Under the pieces are notes generated by a model. The model did not search any database and was not told where the DNA came from. It saw nothing but the letters and a program-made list of their open reading frames with translations. This document shows positions 35,770 to 47,087 of a stretch of 64,000 bases of DNA, piece after piece; the stretch's first letter is position 1, and every line of letters begins with the position of its first letter. Position numbers and translations under genes: made by a program. Source of the DNA: Ophiura sarsii (lineage: Eukaryota; Echinodermata; Ophiuroidea; Amphilepidida; Ophiuridae); assembly GCA_035610835.1 (NCBI GenBank), contig CM069459.1, forward strand, positions 30,788,366-30,852,365, in the 5' to 3' direction.

Positions 35770-37590
35770 TTATAGTGTCTGCACTGCAATCCTGTTAGCC
35801 AAACTCTCATCAAAGGGACGAATGGCATCCGCTAGTATATTTCGCAATTGTTCAGTTTCACATTCGGGTAATTTAAGTCTCCATGCTTGCAACATTTTGT
35901 ATGCTGCCCACCACTCTGGCGTATTGGAGCTGATGTACATGTATGCCTGGCATTCTTCAGGTGTGAAGTTAAGCAATGCTGCAATTTCTTGCCATCTTGG
36001 TCGAATATCTCTAGCTACTCGTTTGAGGAATGGACCCCAATCACTTTGTGATTTGGTCAGCGAGGTTGTTGTAGTTGTAGTGCTGTCCTCGACTACGACT
36101 AATTTGCAAGGTGATAACAAAGGTATTTCTGTTTGCAATTTTGTATCGCGTTTACCTGAAGTAGGCCTACGTGTACGTGAGATAGCACCGCTTGCGGGAC
36201 CACATGATAATTTCTGATGGAACTGTCCTTGCGAAGATTGACCACTTGTACTCCCGATGCTTCTATCATCAAGTACAGCTCCTAACTGCTCAAGCTGTGT
36301 TTGCTGAAGATAAGCGGATGACTGCTGCAACTGTCCTGGATCAATTTCTGCGCATGCCGTTCCTACCTGTTGCTGAGGCGATGTATGCGGAGGATGAAAT
36401 GGACTTCCACTCTTTCTATGAGTATCAGGACGTTGTTGTGGATAGTATGGTTTCTGATTTGCCTGATGGCACTGTGCTGGCCCTACCGCTTCATCTTGTA
36501 GCTGTATCTGCTTAATCATCGCTTGCTGTTTGACCCTTCTTGCCTCAGCATTGTCTTGTTTGGCGATGATATCAAGGAAATTAATTCCATCAACTGTATT
36601 TTGATTGCCGTCTTGCTTTAGATCAAAAGCCCCTTCAAATTTATTTGCGTGTTCTCTTCTATCATTCTGTCGGAATGTAATCTCACATCTGGCGCCTACT
36701 CCCCCTGTCTGTATATTATGATGTGAAATATTCCCAATCAAACCACCAACTGGGTTCCATTTTTCCTCCGGAAAAATATGCTTAGAGCACACCATCAGAC
36801 TGTTTCCGTTGGACTTTACTGGAAAGGATGACGGTTTGGTGCACATACCGCTTTCATCATCTCTATTTTCTGACTCTATTACTGATTCCTTGTTTGCAAT
36901 GTCTTTGGTTTTCAAGGCGTATACCCTTAATAGAACAGTGTCACTTGTTGCAATAGCAGTGACAGGATACATATATGCTAATATGTCAAGCTGTAGTTCT
37001 GGATAAAGCCAGTTCCTTACCATTTCTACCGGAACTGTAAGGAAGTCATAGAGGGAAAAATGTCGCACCCGAATCTTTATTTTATTTCCATCGACTACGA
37101 CCTGGAGGTCACCATTCTGTTTATCATCGCAACCACCAAACACCATTTCCCATCGTGGCACCGAAGATGATATGCTCTTTGCCTTACACCACACCTGCAG
37201 ACATGCCTTTGTGATATTTAAACCAGAATGGGGCACAGATATTGTGACAGGCCGATGGAAGTTTTGCCCATCCGGCTCGCAAGATATAACTGGTCCGAGA
37301 ACCAGTTGGCTATCTTGGAACGGCGGATGGGGTTCATTTGTATCTACAGTAACAGATATGTCAACGCCAGGGGCAGACAAAGCCCCTTGTGGAATTTTTA
37401 TAGACATATCCAACTCTTCCAAGTTTACCTCACCGCCATCGTTGTCAATGTGCTGTGTCCGAGTGTAAATTACATGTTTTGGTGGTGTTTGTAAAGAGCC
37501 TTCCTCTGGTGCTTCTGGTTCTGAAATCAGAATTGATCCAGGTATCAAATCTGTGTCCGATGAATCTAGGGAGATAAATGGGAACTTCAT
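35770..37590 (-). CDS. ZU5 and Death-domain protein (UNC5/PIDD-like architecture)
   Basis: Open frame of 606 residues in one exon. A ZU5-like region runs from about residue 45 (DGGEVNLEELDMSIKIPQGA, then the P-V-T-I-S-V-P strand near 114-120), and HFSLYDF near 177-183 resembles the end of ZU5 or start of UPA. A UPA-like segment follows (LLRVYALKTKD). Then comes a Gln/Pro/Ser-rich linker (about 355-500, with a run of six Thr). A Death domain spans about 515-600 with WGPFLKRVARDI, RWQEIAALLNF and WWAAYKMLQAWR. ZU5-UPA-Death proteins such as UNC5 and PIDD signal through Death-domain contacts; this one shows no signal peptide, Ig or membrane segment, so it would be cytosolic if complete. An in-frame stop precedes the ATG by seven codons, but a plausible acceptor (CTGATTTCAG) lies at about residue 23, so this could instead be the last exon of a larger receptor gene. 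Confidence 0.8.
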   Translation of the reverse strand: MKFPFISLDSSDTDLIPGSILISEPEAPEEGSLQTPPKHVIYTRTQHIDNDGGEVNLEELDMSIKIPQGALSAPGVDISVTVDTNEPHPPFQDSQLVLGPVISCEPDGQNFHRPVTISVPHSGLNITKACLQVWCKAKSISSSVPRWEMVFGGCDDKQNGDLQVVVDGNKIKIRVRHFSLYDFLTVPVEMVRNWLYPELQLDILAYMYPVTAIATSDTVLLRVYALKTKDIANKESVIESENRDDESGMCTKPSSFPVKSNGNSLMVCSKHIFPEEKWNPVGGLIGNISHHNIQTGGVGARCEITFRQNDRREHANKFEGAFDLKQDGNQNTVDGINFLDIIAKQDNAEARRVKQQAMIKQIQLQDEAVGPAQCHQANQKPYYPQQRPDTHRKSGSPFHPPHTSPQQQVGTACAEIDPGQLQQSSAYLQQTQLEQLGAVLDDRSIGSTSGQSSQGQFHQKLSCGPASGAISRTRRPTSGKRDTKLQTEIPLLSPCKLVVVEDSTTTTTTSLTKSQSDWGPFLKRVARDIRPRWQEIAALLNFTPEECQAYMYISSNTPEWWAAYKMLQAWRLKLPECETEQLRNILADAIRPFDESLANRIAVQTL

Positions 37591-37691
37591 TAGATCGTGT
37601 AATGCTTTTTACAAGACTTAAAACAAAGTACAATAGCAGAGAGTCACAATGGACACAATGGGAGAGAGCACAAAGTGGAGTATTATACGAA

Positions 37692-38160
37692 CTACAGGGT
37701 GTCTCAAAAAAAAATTACAACGCACCATTAGGCGATCATAATTTCCTAATTAAGTATCTGAATTTTACAGTTCAAACGGTAAAATGAGGCCAAATTAGTT
37801 TTCAACAATGGGAAGAAAACAGCGTCTAATTTTGTTAAGTAATTATGGTGAAATCTGTGATTACGTAAGAGTTAACACGGAACACTTCCATCCAAGTTTG
37901 CATATTTTGACAGATTTTCACTTGCGCGGCTGGTTACTTTCTCATTAATGTTCAATTAGCCAGCACTGTTTAATACTATGATAAAAAAGTTCAATTTGTG
38001 ATCTAAGAATACTGAATAACCGATCATAAGACTCATAACACCCAGAAAACCAAAAACAATACAACTCATTCTTGACCACGTGTGTGTGAACAGTGACTGG
38101 CGTGGCGTGAATGGCTTGTTGATTCATAGGACGCTCATTGGCTATAAACCCAAGGTTGAA
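37692..38160 (+). mobile_element. CAGGGTGTCTC-end transposon fragment
   Basis: Begins ACAGGGTGTCTCAAAAAAAA followed by TTACAACGC. The same end appears inverted at 57174-57204 (GCGTTGTAATTTTTTCTGAG then ACACCCTGT), and both share GGAACACTTCCATCCAAG / TTGGATGGAAGTGTTCC further in. Right boundary not determined. Confidence 0.6.
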
Positions 38161-40398
38161 TAATGAATATGAATATTTATATACTGGACCCCATCGCAGT
38201 TCTCGGGATATTTAATGATTTTATATTATATTATGAGCATTTATTGGATATTTGTTCTTGGAATGACAACATTAATTTAGAAGATAATTATCAAGCAACC
38301 TTTATATTAAAAATTGATATAGGAGATAGTAATAATATTATCAAGTAACTTTGAAAAAGGGAGATCGAGTACCCCCCTCCCCCCAGCTGGAGAAAGTAGG
38401 TATATTTGATAATCTTATTCCCGTGAAACTTACGTTGCTCCCGGGAAATCCAGAGCAACTTAGTCTAAACAAATCATGCCATGGACACGCATATGATTAT
38501 ACACACGCAAAATTGTGAATCCTACTGTACTTGTGAATTATTACTTGAAAATGTATGTAAATCCTTTTGTTGACATCCCAATCGCATTGATCAAACATGA
38601 ACAACTATTGTGATATGTGTCGTCGGAGCATGAAGCTAGAAGACACGGTCGGAGTCGGAAAATTTCAAATCCCTTTTGATTATTTTTATCACCACACACG
38701 TCCCCGATATTGCAAGCGCTCCGAGTCCGACTTCCGTAGCCACACAAACAATTGAAGCAATTCTACACGGTTATCAGCGCGCTCCCGATCGCACGTGTAT
38801 ACAAGTTTACTCGGTATTTTATGAGGCAATTTATTTTATTTATTTATTTATTCGGAAAACGCTTTCAAAACAGCGGCACCCACCAACAGATGGTGGTGCA
38901 TCCAACAAATATAAAGTAAGATACATCAAAAGATAGGAAAAAACACTTATACAAACAAGAGAGATAAATCATACACTCATGAAATCATGAGAATTATATA
39001 CATTGAGATGGGCTCATCGAGTCCTGACACGTGGAGCTTGATATATTGATTATATGATTACTTTCAAAATAACTTTGTTTGTTCTAAACATTTGTCATAT
39101 GTATTTTCGGCAAATACAAATATTAGAACATGTTTAGCGTATAGACTTTTTAACAAAATAGGAGGCCTTTTAAAAAACTTTTAGTACATAATCGCCCTTG
39201 TATTTATATAGCGATTTAATAAACCTTGGCGAACCTTGACAAGGATGCCTCTATTAAACATGTTGTGATTCAAAGGGGATGGTCACAACACAACTTGTTT
39301 TAAAATGCTTACATATTAATGTGTCCCAATATGTTTCTTTATCATCGTCAATTGTTTGCCCCCCCCCCCCCCTCCCACAACGACAGCGATTAATGTAATG
39401 ACCGACCACTATGTTGCTAATATTCTTACGCCCCCCTCCCTAAACGCCCGGGCCTAAACGGTCGGATGTGAAAGCAAAAATCTCAAACTCTGAAACCAGA
39501 GAGATGTTATTACTATACACTGCTGAAAAATAAAGAATTAAAACAAAAGACAATTGAAGCGAGTCAAAAAATATGAGGTGACGGGGGACGCTAAACATGT
39601 TTACTTTTATGTGGCCCTATATAAAGCTCTAAGCACTAATAATCGATTGTTAAACAATTACTTCAATAAACTTCAACATCATTTCCGTTTTACACAAAGG
39701 AAATCGATATCATCAATTCCAATCAGTACGTGTTCAATGTTTTCACGAGTAGACCTAATGTCACATTGTGTGAGCCGTATTAGTCTAAGACTAAAATTAC
39801 CCTAGGTGTTGTTGTGGTGTGTGGTGGGGTTTTTTTTGGGTGGGGGGGGGGGGTATTTTACAGTATTTTGGTCGCAAGCCACAGCACTCTGCTTTTCACA
39901 GCGCACCCAAAATAGTAATTAATTTATTTTGCTAAATTAGATTATTTATAGGACAATGTAGCTTCACTTTACCAATCATCCACCTATACGCCACCTAATC
40001 GGCCCTCTAATACTCTCCCGAAACGGACAACAAGAAGTGAAGTCACATAAGGACTGGTCCCAAGTCTATCTCGTACACGACGGTCTTACAGTTTTCAATT
40101 CCGGCAGTCGCAAACCCTCTGAACAGGAATCACGCGAGAATTTACGAGGATTTATAAGCCGTCGTGTATATTATAGTCTATAGAAAATCGCTACAATACA
40201 AGACGGGAGTGTACAGTATAATAGTCACTCCCATTTAATACACAAGCAAAATTGTGAATTAGGCCACTAACTGAAAACTTTACTTGGCACGGACCAGTTA
40301 CCCCATCAGTGGGGCAAATGGTCCTATATGTTCCAACGGTTAGAATACACAGACATCAGTAAATGACAACACGGAAACTAGGCAGTATTTTCTTTACC
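38161..40398. other. No gene recognised; microsatellite and simple repeats
   Basis: Contains a (TTTA)n run near 38830-38850, a C run near 39360-39373 and a T/G run near 39828-39852. The rest is AT-rich without splice-bounded coding signals that I can support. Confidence 0.5.
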
Positions 40399-41269
40399 TA
40401 CACTCTTAAACTTGCGTGGTTAAAAAATGACCACGACGTGGTCATTTTTTAACCACGTTTGGTAGTTAACTATGCACCTTACCACGTTGGGTGTCAAAAT
40501 GACCACGCCATCCGTGGTAAGACAAAATTACCACGTATTGTGGTTGAAAATTTAACCACGATACGGGGTCGAATTAAAGTAACACCTATGACGTGGTTGC
40601 TTTTTCGTGGTTACCTTCGGGGTTGTTTTGTAGACAAAATGACCACCTATTGTGGTTGAAAATTTAACCACAATACGGGTCGAAAAAAGTAACACTATGC
40701 CGTCGTGGTTGCTTGAGGGAATGGTGGTGGTGTGAGGTGGGGGGGGGGGGGGGGGCGGTGAGGCTGCAGGGGCATTAAATCGTTGGTGTTCATGTTTTTG
40801 CACAATGTATTTGCATTTACTTTGTGTACAAAAAATTACACTTTCTTAAAGCAAGTGAGACGATATATGCATGCATATCAATATACATTCAATGGTGTTA
40901 AATTAGTACATCGACTTAATTAAGATAAAATAATAGGTTTAAATGAATACAAGGTGCATATTAGCTCATTTTAGCATAATTGAAATGGTACAAACGAGCA
41001 CCGGTGCTAATTTTTGTACCATTGCAATTATGCTAATGAGCTATTTGCACAATTTACTCGGCTCATATAAGGCCAAGTAAAATATGCAAATTAGCGATCT
41101 AGTGGCTAATTCGACACTTTCCGTGGTCAAATTGATTTGACTATTGTCGCCGTTGTCAAAATAACTGGTCATCCGTAGTCAATTCAACCACGAATGCAGT
41201 CAAATCGACCACGTATATAGTTGATTAAAAATGACCACGGAAAAAATAACCACGAAGAATTAAGAGTGT
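40399..41269. mobile_element. Foldback element dense in CCACG/CGTGG motifs
   Basis: Ends TACACTCTTAAACTTGCGTG and the complement TTAAGAGTGTA form terminal inverted repeats. More than a dozen ACCACG or CGTGGT words fill both halves, including the perfect hairpin AAAAAATGACCACGACGTGG TCATTTTTT. An AT-rich centre (40.8-41.1 kb) contains an inner inverted pair around AGCTCATTTTAGCATAATTG. About 870 bases. Confidence 0.75.
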
Positions 41270-41274
41270 ATGTA

Positions 41275-42430
41275 GGCCTCCCATGAGACCTGAAATGCAG
41301 GTACCCGTTGTCCCATTATATCCAGGGACCCCATAGGCCTAAGCCCTACCCCCTAATCTAGTTACCCCAGGTGCCCTTAATAATGCACTGGATACCACAT
41401 AATCAAGGTAGACCCACTGCAGTGTGCCGTTATCTCGAGATACCCAGGTGCCCTTACTTTATCATAAAAGTCAAGTCAATTAAACGCGGGTGCCAAAGAT
41501 AGCGGACAGTAAAAGTCATATCACAATAGGCAGAGGTCAGTAATATCAAAGCGTTATAAATGTTTATATAAATATCAATCAAGAGTAGGAGTCCTTAAAT
41601 AATTCAGGTACTAAGGTGCCCTCGATATAATGTAAGTAACATGGTGCCCTTATTAAATACACCATGAGCCTAGGCCCAATGTGCTCTTAAATAATACAGA
41701 TACCCAAGATCTTAATCCGAGTAGGCCTACTCCATCAACGTGTTCTTAATACCCCGAGTTAAACTCCTGTCAGCGCATGTCTCTATCTATTTTGTACCCC
41801 AAATAATAAAAAGTTGAATTTTAATGTCAAAATTGTAAGTTACTTAAAATTAGCTTTTAAATGTCTCCCCCGATTCTTGTATTGCCCTGCCACCCCGTTT
41901 TCCTCCTGGTGCTGGTGCAAGTGTCGCCACTGCCCATATGCACATACTGTATAATTCAGTAGGCCTACGTTCTGAGCGTTATAGTTTTATAGTCTGTCGT
42001 TTAGTTTTATGGTCGGCGGAGTCTATCATCAAGATCACTTGTACCATTCCACGCTTGTACTTGAGCACAATGTGTGCGGCCATCCGGGTTTTGTTTGGCC
42101 TATTTACATTAAATACATTATTCCTCCAATAGGCATGTGGGGCCTTAACGTATAGTATAATGTAGTCCCTTTATCATGTTTGCTGTGTTCTATAAAGCCT
42201 CCGAGATACTACCTGAGTGTACACCCTTAAAATCCAGTTATCACAGGTGGCCCACCTGCGCATAGTATATCCAGGTAATTTGAGACTCGTTTTATAGTGA
42301 ACCCCGTAATCCAGATACCACGGATGCCCTGAATAATCCAGACACTCTATAATAATCATGATAATGTACCACATGTTCCGTTTATCCAGATGCCCCATGT
42401 GCCCTTATATCCAGATTATCAAGTAAGGGA
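41275..42430 (-). repeat. Degenerate interspersed CCAGGTGCCCTTA repeats
   Basis: Words like CCCAGGTGCCCTTA, CAAGGTGCCCT and ATGTGCCCTTA recur about ten times. The complement, TAAGGGCACCTGGGTACCTG, is typical of the interior of the units at 47-53 kb, so this looks like an old inverted relative of that element. Confidence 0.5.
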
Positions 42431-42599
42431 AGTGCGGAGAGGAGGAGGTGGCTTTGGGTACACTATTAGACAAGGCGGTTCTCGAACGGCGCGTCTCGCC
42501 TGTTCATCAAAAGTGACTTGAAAGAAATGATGATGAAACATATGATACAATGTAGCACTGTCACAGAGGTATGCATTGTAGTTAATGCAAGGGATGTAA

Positions 42600-45500
42600 T
42601 ACCTTGAAAAATTTAATCAACAAAAAGAACACACCAACCCCCTTCCCTACACCAAATCACATCAAGATAGGCCTTACAGATCTTATTAGACCCCAGATGA
42701 CCTCTCATGACCTTGAAAATTTAATCAGCAAAAAGAACACACCAACCCCCTTCCCTCCCCCAAATCACATCAAGATAGGCCTTACGGATCTTATTTGACC
42801 CCAGATGACCTCTGATGACCTCGAAAAATTAATCAACAAAAAGAACACACCATCCCTCTTCCGTCCACCAAATCCCATCAAGATAGGCCTTACGGATCTT
42901 ATTTGACCCCAGATGACCTTGAATTACCTCCGATGACCTTGAAAATGTGCCTTACTGATCTATTTGACCCCATATTTGACCCCGATGACCCCGAAAAATT
43001 AATAAACAAAAAGAACACACCACCCCCCTTCCCTCCACCAAATCCCATCAAGATAGGCCTTACTGATCTATTTGACCCCATATTTGACCCCCGATGACCC
43101 CGAAAAATTAATCAACCAAAAGAACACACCACCCCCCTTCCCTCCACCAAATCCCATCAAGATAGGCCTTACTGATCTATTTGACCCCCGATGACCCCGA
43201 AAAATTAATCAACAAAAAGAACACACCATCCCTCTTCCGTCCACCAAATCCCATCAAGATAGGCCTTACTGATCTATTTGACCCCGTATTTGACCCCCGA
43301 TGACCCCGAAAAATTAATCAACAAAAAGAACACACCACCCCCCTTCCCTCCACCAAATCCCATCAAGATAGGCCTTACTAATCTATTTGACCCCATATTT
43401 GACCCCGATAACCCCGAAAAATTAATCAACAAAAAGAACACACCATCCCTCTTTCGTCCACCAAATCCCATCAAGATAGGCCTTACTGATCTATTTGACC
43501 CCCGATGACCCAGAAAAATTAATCAACAAAAAGAACACACCACCCCCCTTCCCTCCACCAAATCCCATCAAGATAGGCCCTACTGATCTATTTGACGCCA
43601 TATTTGACCTCCGATGACCCCGAAAAAAATAATCAACAAAAAGAACACCCCATCCCTCTTCCGTCCACCAAATCCCATCAAGATAGGCCTTACTGATCTA
43701 TTTGACCCCATATTTGACCCCCGATGACCCCGAAAAATTAATCAACAAAAGAACACACCATCCCTCTTCCGTCCACCAAATCCCATCAAGATAGGCCTTA
43801 CTGATCTATTTGACCCCATATTTGACCCCCGATGACCCCGAAAAATTAATCAACAAAAAGAACACACCACCCCCCTTCCCTCCACCAAAGCCCATCAAGA
43901 TAGGCCTTATTGATCTATTTGACCCCATATTTGACCCCCGATGACCCCGAAAAATTAATCAACAAAAAGAACACACCACCCCCCTTCCCTCCACCAAATC
44001 CCATCAAGATAGGCCTTACTGATCTATTTGACCCCATATTTGACCCCCGATGACCCCGAAAAATTAATCAACAAAAAGAACACACCATCCCTCTTCCGTC
44101 CACCAAATCCCATCAAGATAGGCCTTACTGATCTATTTGACCCCATATTTGACCCCCGATGACCCCGAAAAATTAATCAACAAAAAGAACACACCACCCC
44201 CTTCCCTCCACCAAATCCCATCAAGATAGGCCTTACTGATCTATTTGACCCCATATTTGACCCCCAATGACCCCGAAAAATTAATCAACAAAAAGAACAC
44301 ACCATCCCTCTTCCGTCCACCAAATCCCATCAAGATAGGCCTTACTGATCTATTTGACCCCATATTTGACCCCGATGACCCCGAAAAATTAATCAACAAA
44401 AAGAACACACCACCCCCCCTTCCCTCCACCAAATCCCATCAAGATAGGCCTTACTGATCTATTTGACCCCATATTTGACCCCCGATGACCCCGAAAAATG
44501 AATCAACAAAAAGAACACACCATCCCTCTTCCGTCCACCAAATCCCATCAAGATAGGCCTTACTGATCTATTTGACCCCATATTTGACCCCCGATGACCC
44601 GAAAAAATAATCAACAAAAAGAACACCCCATCCCTCTTCCGTCCACCAAATCCCATCAAGATAGGCCTTACTGATCTATTTGACCCCATATTTGACCCCC
44701 GATGACCCCGAAAAAATAATCAACAAAAAGAACACCCCATCCCTCTTCCGTCCACCAATTCCCATCAAGATAGGCCTTACTGATCTATTTGACCCCATAT
44801 TTGACCCCCGATGACCCCGAAAAATTAATCAACAAAAAGAACACACCATCCCTCTTCCGTCCACCAAATCCCATCAAGATAGGCCTTACTGATCTATTTG
44901 ACCCCATATTTGACCCCCGATGACCCCGAAAAATTAATCAACAAAAAGAACACACCACCCCCCTTCCCTCCACCAAATCCCATCAAGATAGGCCTTACTG
45001 ATCTATTTGACCCCATATTTGACCCCCAATGACCCCGAAAAATTAATCAACAAAAAGAACACACCACCCCCCTTCCCTCCACCAAATCCCATCAAGATAG
45101 GCCTTACTGATCTATTTGACCCCATATTTGACCCCCAATGACCCCGAAAAATTAATCAACAAAAAGAACACACCATCCCTCTTCCGTCCACCAAATCCCA
45201 TCAAGATAGGCCTTACTGATCTATTTGACCCCATATTTGACCCCCGATGACCCCGAACAATTAATCAACAAAAAGAACACCCCCCCTTCCCTCCACCAAA
45301 TCCAATCAAGATAGGCCTTACTGATCTATTTGACCCCATTATTTGACCCTGATGACCCCGAAAAATTAAGAACAAAAAGAACACACCATCCCCCTTCCCT
45401 CCACCAAATCCAATCAAGATAGGCCTTATGGATCTTATTTGACCCCCGATGACCTTGAATGACCTCTGATGACCTTGAAAATTGATTCAGCAAAAAGAAC

Positions 45501-46100
45501 ACACCACTCCCCTTCCCTCCACCAAATCTCATCAATATAGGCCTTACTGATCTATTTGACACCATATTTGACCCCGATGACCTCTGGTGACCTTGAAAAT
45601 TTAATCAGCAAAAAGAACACACCACCACCCTTCCCTCCACCAAATCCCATCAAGATAGGCCTTACTGATCTATTTGACCCCATATTTGACCCCCGTTGAC
45701 CTTGAATGACCTCCGATGACCTTGAAAATGTAATCAGCAAAAAGAACACACCACCCCCTTCCCTCCACCAAATCCCATCAAGATCGGCCTTACGGATCTT
45801 ATTTGACCCCATATTTGACCCCGATGACCTTGAATGACCTCCAATGACCTTGAAAATCTAATCAGCAAAAGAACACCCCACCCCCTTCCCTGACATCAAG
45901 TCCCATCAAGATAGGCCTTACGGATCTCTAGATATCGCGTCACAACGCGTCTCAAAAGTTTTAAGCATATTTGACCCCGATGACCTTGTATGACCCCCGA
46001 TGACCTTGAAAAATCAATCAGCAACAGAACGCACCACCCCCCTTCCCTCCACCAAGTCCCATCACGATAGGCCTTACGGATCTCCAGATATCGCGTCACA
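42600..46100 (+). repeat. Satellite array, modal 109-bp unit, about 30 copies
   Basis: Unit: TGACCCCGAAAAATTAATCA, ACAAAAAGAACACACCA, C/T-rich CTTCCCTCCACCAAATCCC, ATCAAGATAGGCCTTACTGA, TCTATTTGACCCCATATTTG. Four consecutive intervals at 43.8-44.1 kb measure 109 bases. Two variants intermix (ACCACCCCCCTTCCCTCC and ACCATCCCTCTTCCGTCC). Outer units at both ends are longer and more diverged, with TGACCTTGAATGACCTC inserts; the centre is most homogeneous. The period is not a multiple of three, so reading frames of 60-90 codons inside are incidental. Confidence 0.95.
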
Positions 46101-46109
46101 AAGGTATTT

Positions 46110-46160
46110 CTTAGCACACGGCGGACGGCATACGGCATACGGCATACGGCGGACAGAAAT
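46110..46160 (+). repeat. Short CGGCATACGGCGGA tandem repeat at satellite edge
   Basis: CGGCGGACGGCATACGGCAT followed by further CATACGG copies, at the right boundary of the 109-bp satellite. Confidence 0.8.
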
Positions 46161-46202
46161 AGTGATAACATAGTCTCTTTCTGATTACATCAGGCGAGAC
46201 AA

Positions 46203-46447
46203 AAAAGGGTGCTTCAGAGGGGTTCTTGGCTGTCCCGTATAATGGTTTAAAAGTTCTTTGATTTTAAAGGCCCCAAAAGGTTCTGTAGAGAACCTTTAGA
46301 GGTTCGAAAGACCAATGTTTGCCCATATTTTGCCTATTTTGAACCTTAAATTGGTTCTTTTTGGAACCTTTTAAGATGATATAAAGGGTTCCATACGGGA
46401 CAGCCAAGAACCCCTGAAGCCTGAAGCATCCTTTTTCTAAGAGTGTA
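46203..46447. mobile_element. MITE with GGTTCTTGGCTGTCCCGTAT terminal inverted repeats
   Basis: GGTGCTTCAGAGGGGTTCTT on the left pairs with the complement on the right (AAGAACCCCTGAAGC). The pairing runs through GGCTGTCCCGTAT / ATACGGGACAGCC. The right end reads CTTTTTCTAAGAGTGTA; the matching left TACACTCTTAG is missing, so the left end was clipped where it abuts the satellite. Confidence 0.8.
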
Positions 46448-47087
46448 CGGACTGCCTGCTTTCACTCTGCTCCGTTACAATGTACACGGTTTGCGCCACA
46501 AACGCGTACACTTTTAGTCTGCGTCATTACGTGTGCGACGAACCGCGTGCGCCATGTTAAACGCGGTCGCGCAGCACAACATAGAAACATGCCAGTTTCT
46601 TTATCGTTAGCAAACGTCGCATTCATCTATGTTACTAATGTGAAAGTGTCACTTTAAGATCTGTGTAAGAGTTTTTGTTTACATTTAGAAAATGTCGTGA
46701 AATATTTTTATTTGTCGGACGTATAAATGCTTGTTACTATGCGATCTTTAAGAATAACAAACAGCCGCATATACAGAAATGTAGCTATATCCCTGAAGAA
46801 AATATCTTGGGTGAAGACCATATGTCATCACTTACTCCGAAAACCACAATTTGTGTCCGAACAGTAGCTACCCGAGTAAAATAAATTCAACATTTTGGAT
46901 TTTCACATGTGATCCTTTCTGCGCATGTCTGAAAACGGGAAAAAACGGGTATTGAACTATCTAATTAGCTCGTGTATTCTATTAGAGGCGCAATTACCAC
47001 GCTTTTTCAGTTGAAGAGGGACGCGAGTGCAAAATTAGTATTGAACTATCTAATCAGACGAGGGACCGAGAATTAGTATATAGATTA
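46448..47087. other. No gene recognised between MITE and Helitron-like array
   Basis: Mixed-composition DNA. GTATTGAACTATCTAATNAG-type words occur twice (near 46950 and 47039), each with a nearby GACG-containing segment. No coding signal supported. Confidence 0.45.

Noticed and set aside
42805..42830. CTGATGA...CGAAAA in the 109-bp satellite, resembling a hammerhead ribozyme core
   Set aside because: Only about four bases separate CTGATGA from GAAA, so stem II cannot form, and most units read CCGATGA instead. No closing stems I and III were seen.
43274..45812. Open frames of 60-90 codons on both strands of the 109-bp satellite (KLINKKNTP and FGGGKGGGVFF types)
   Set aside because: They follow the repeat unit, occur on both strands, and break because 109 is not a multiple of three. 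No start context or splice signals.
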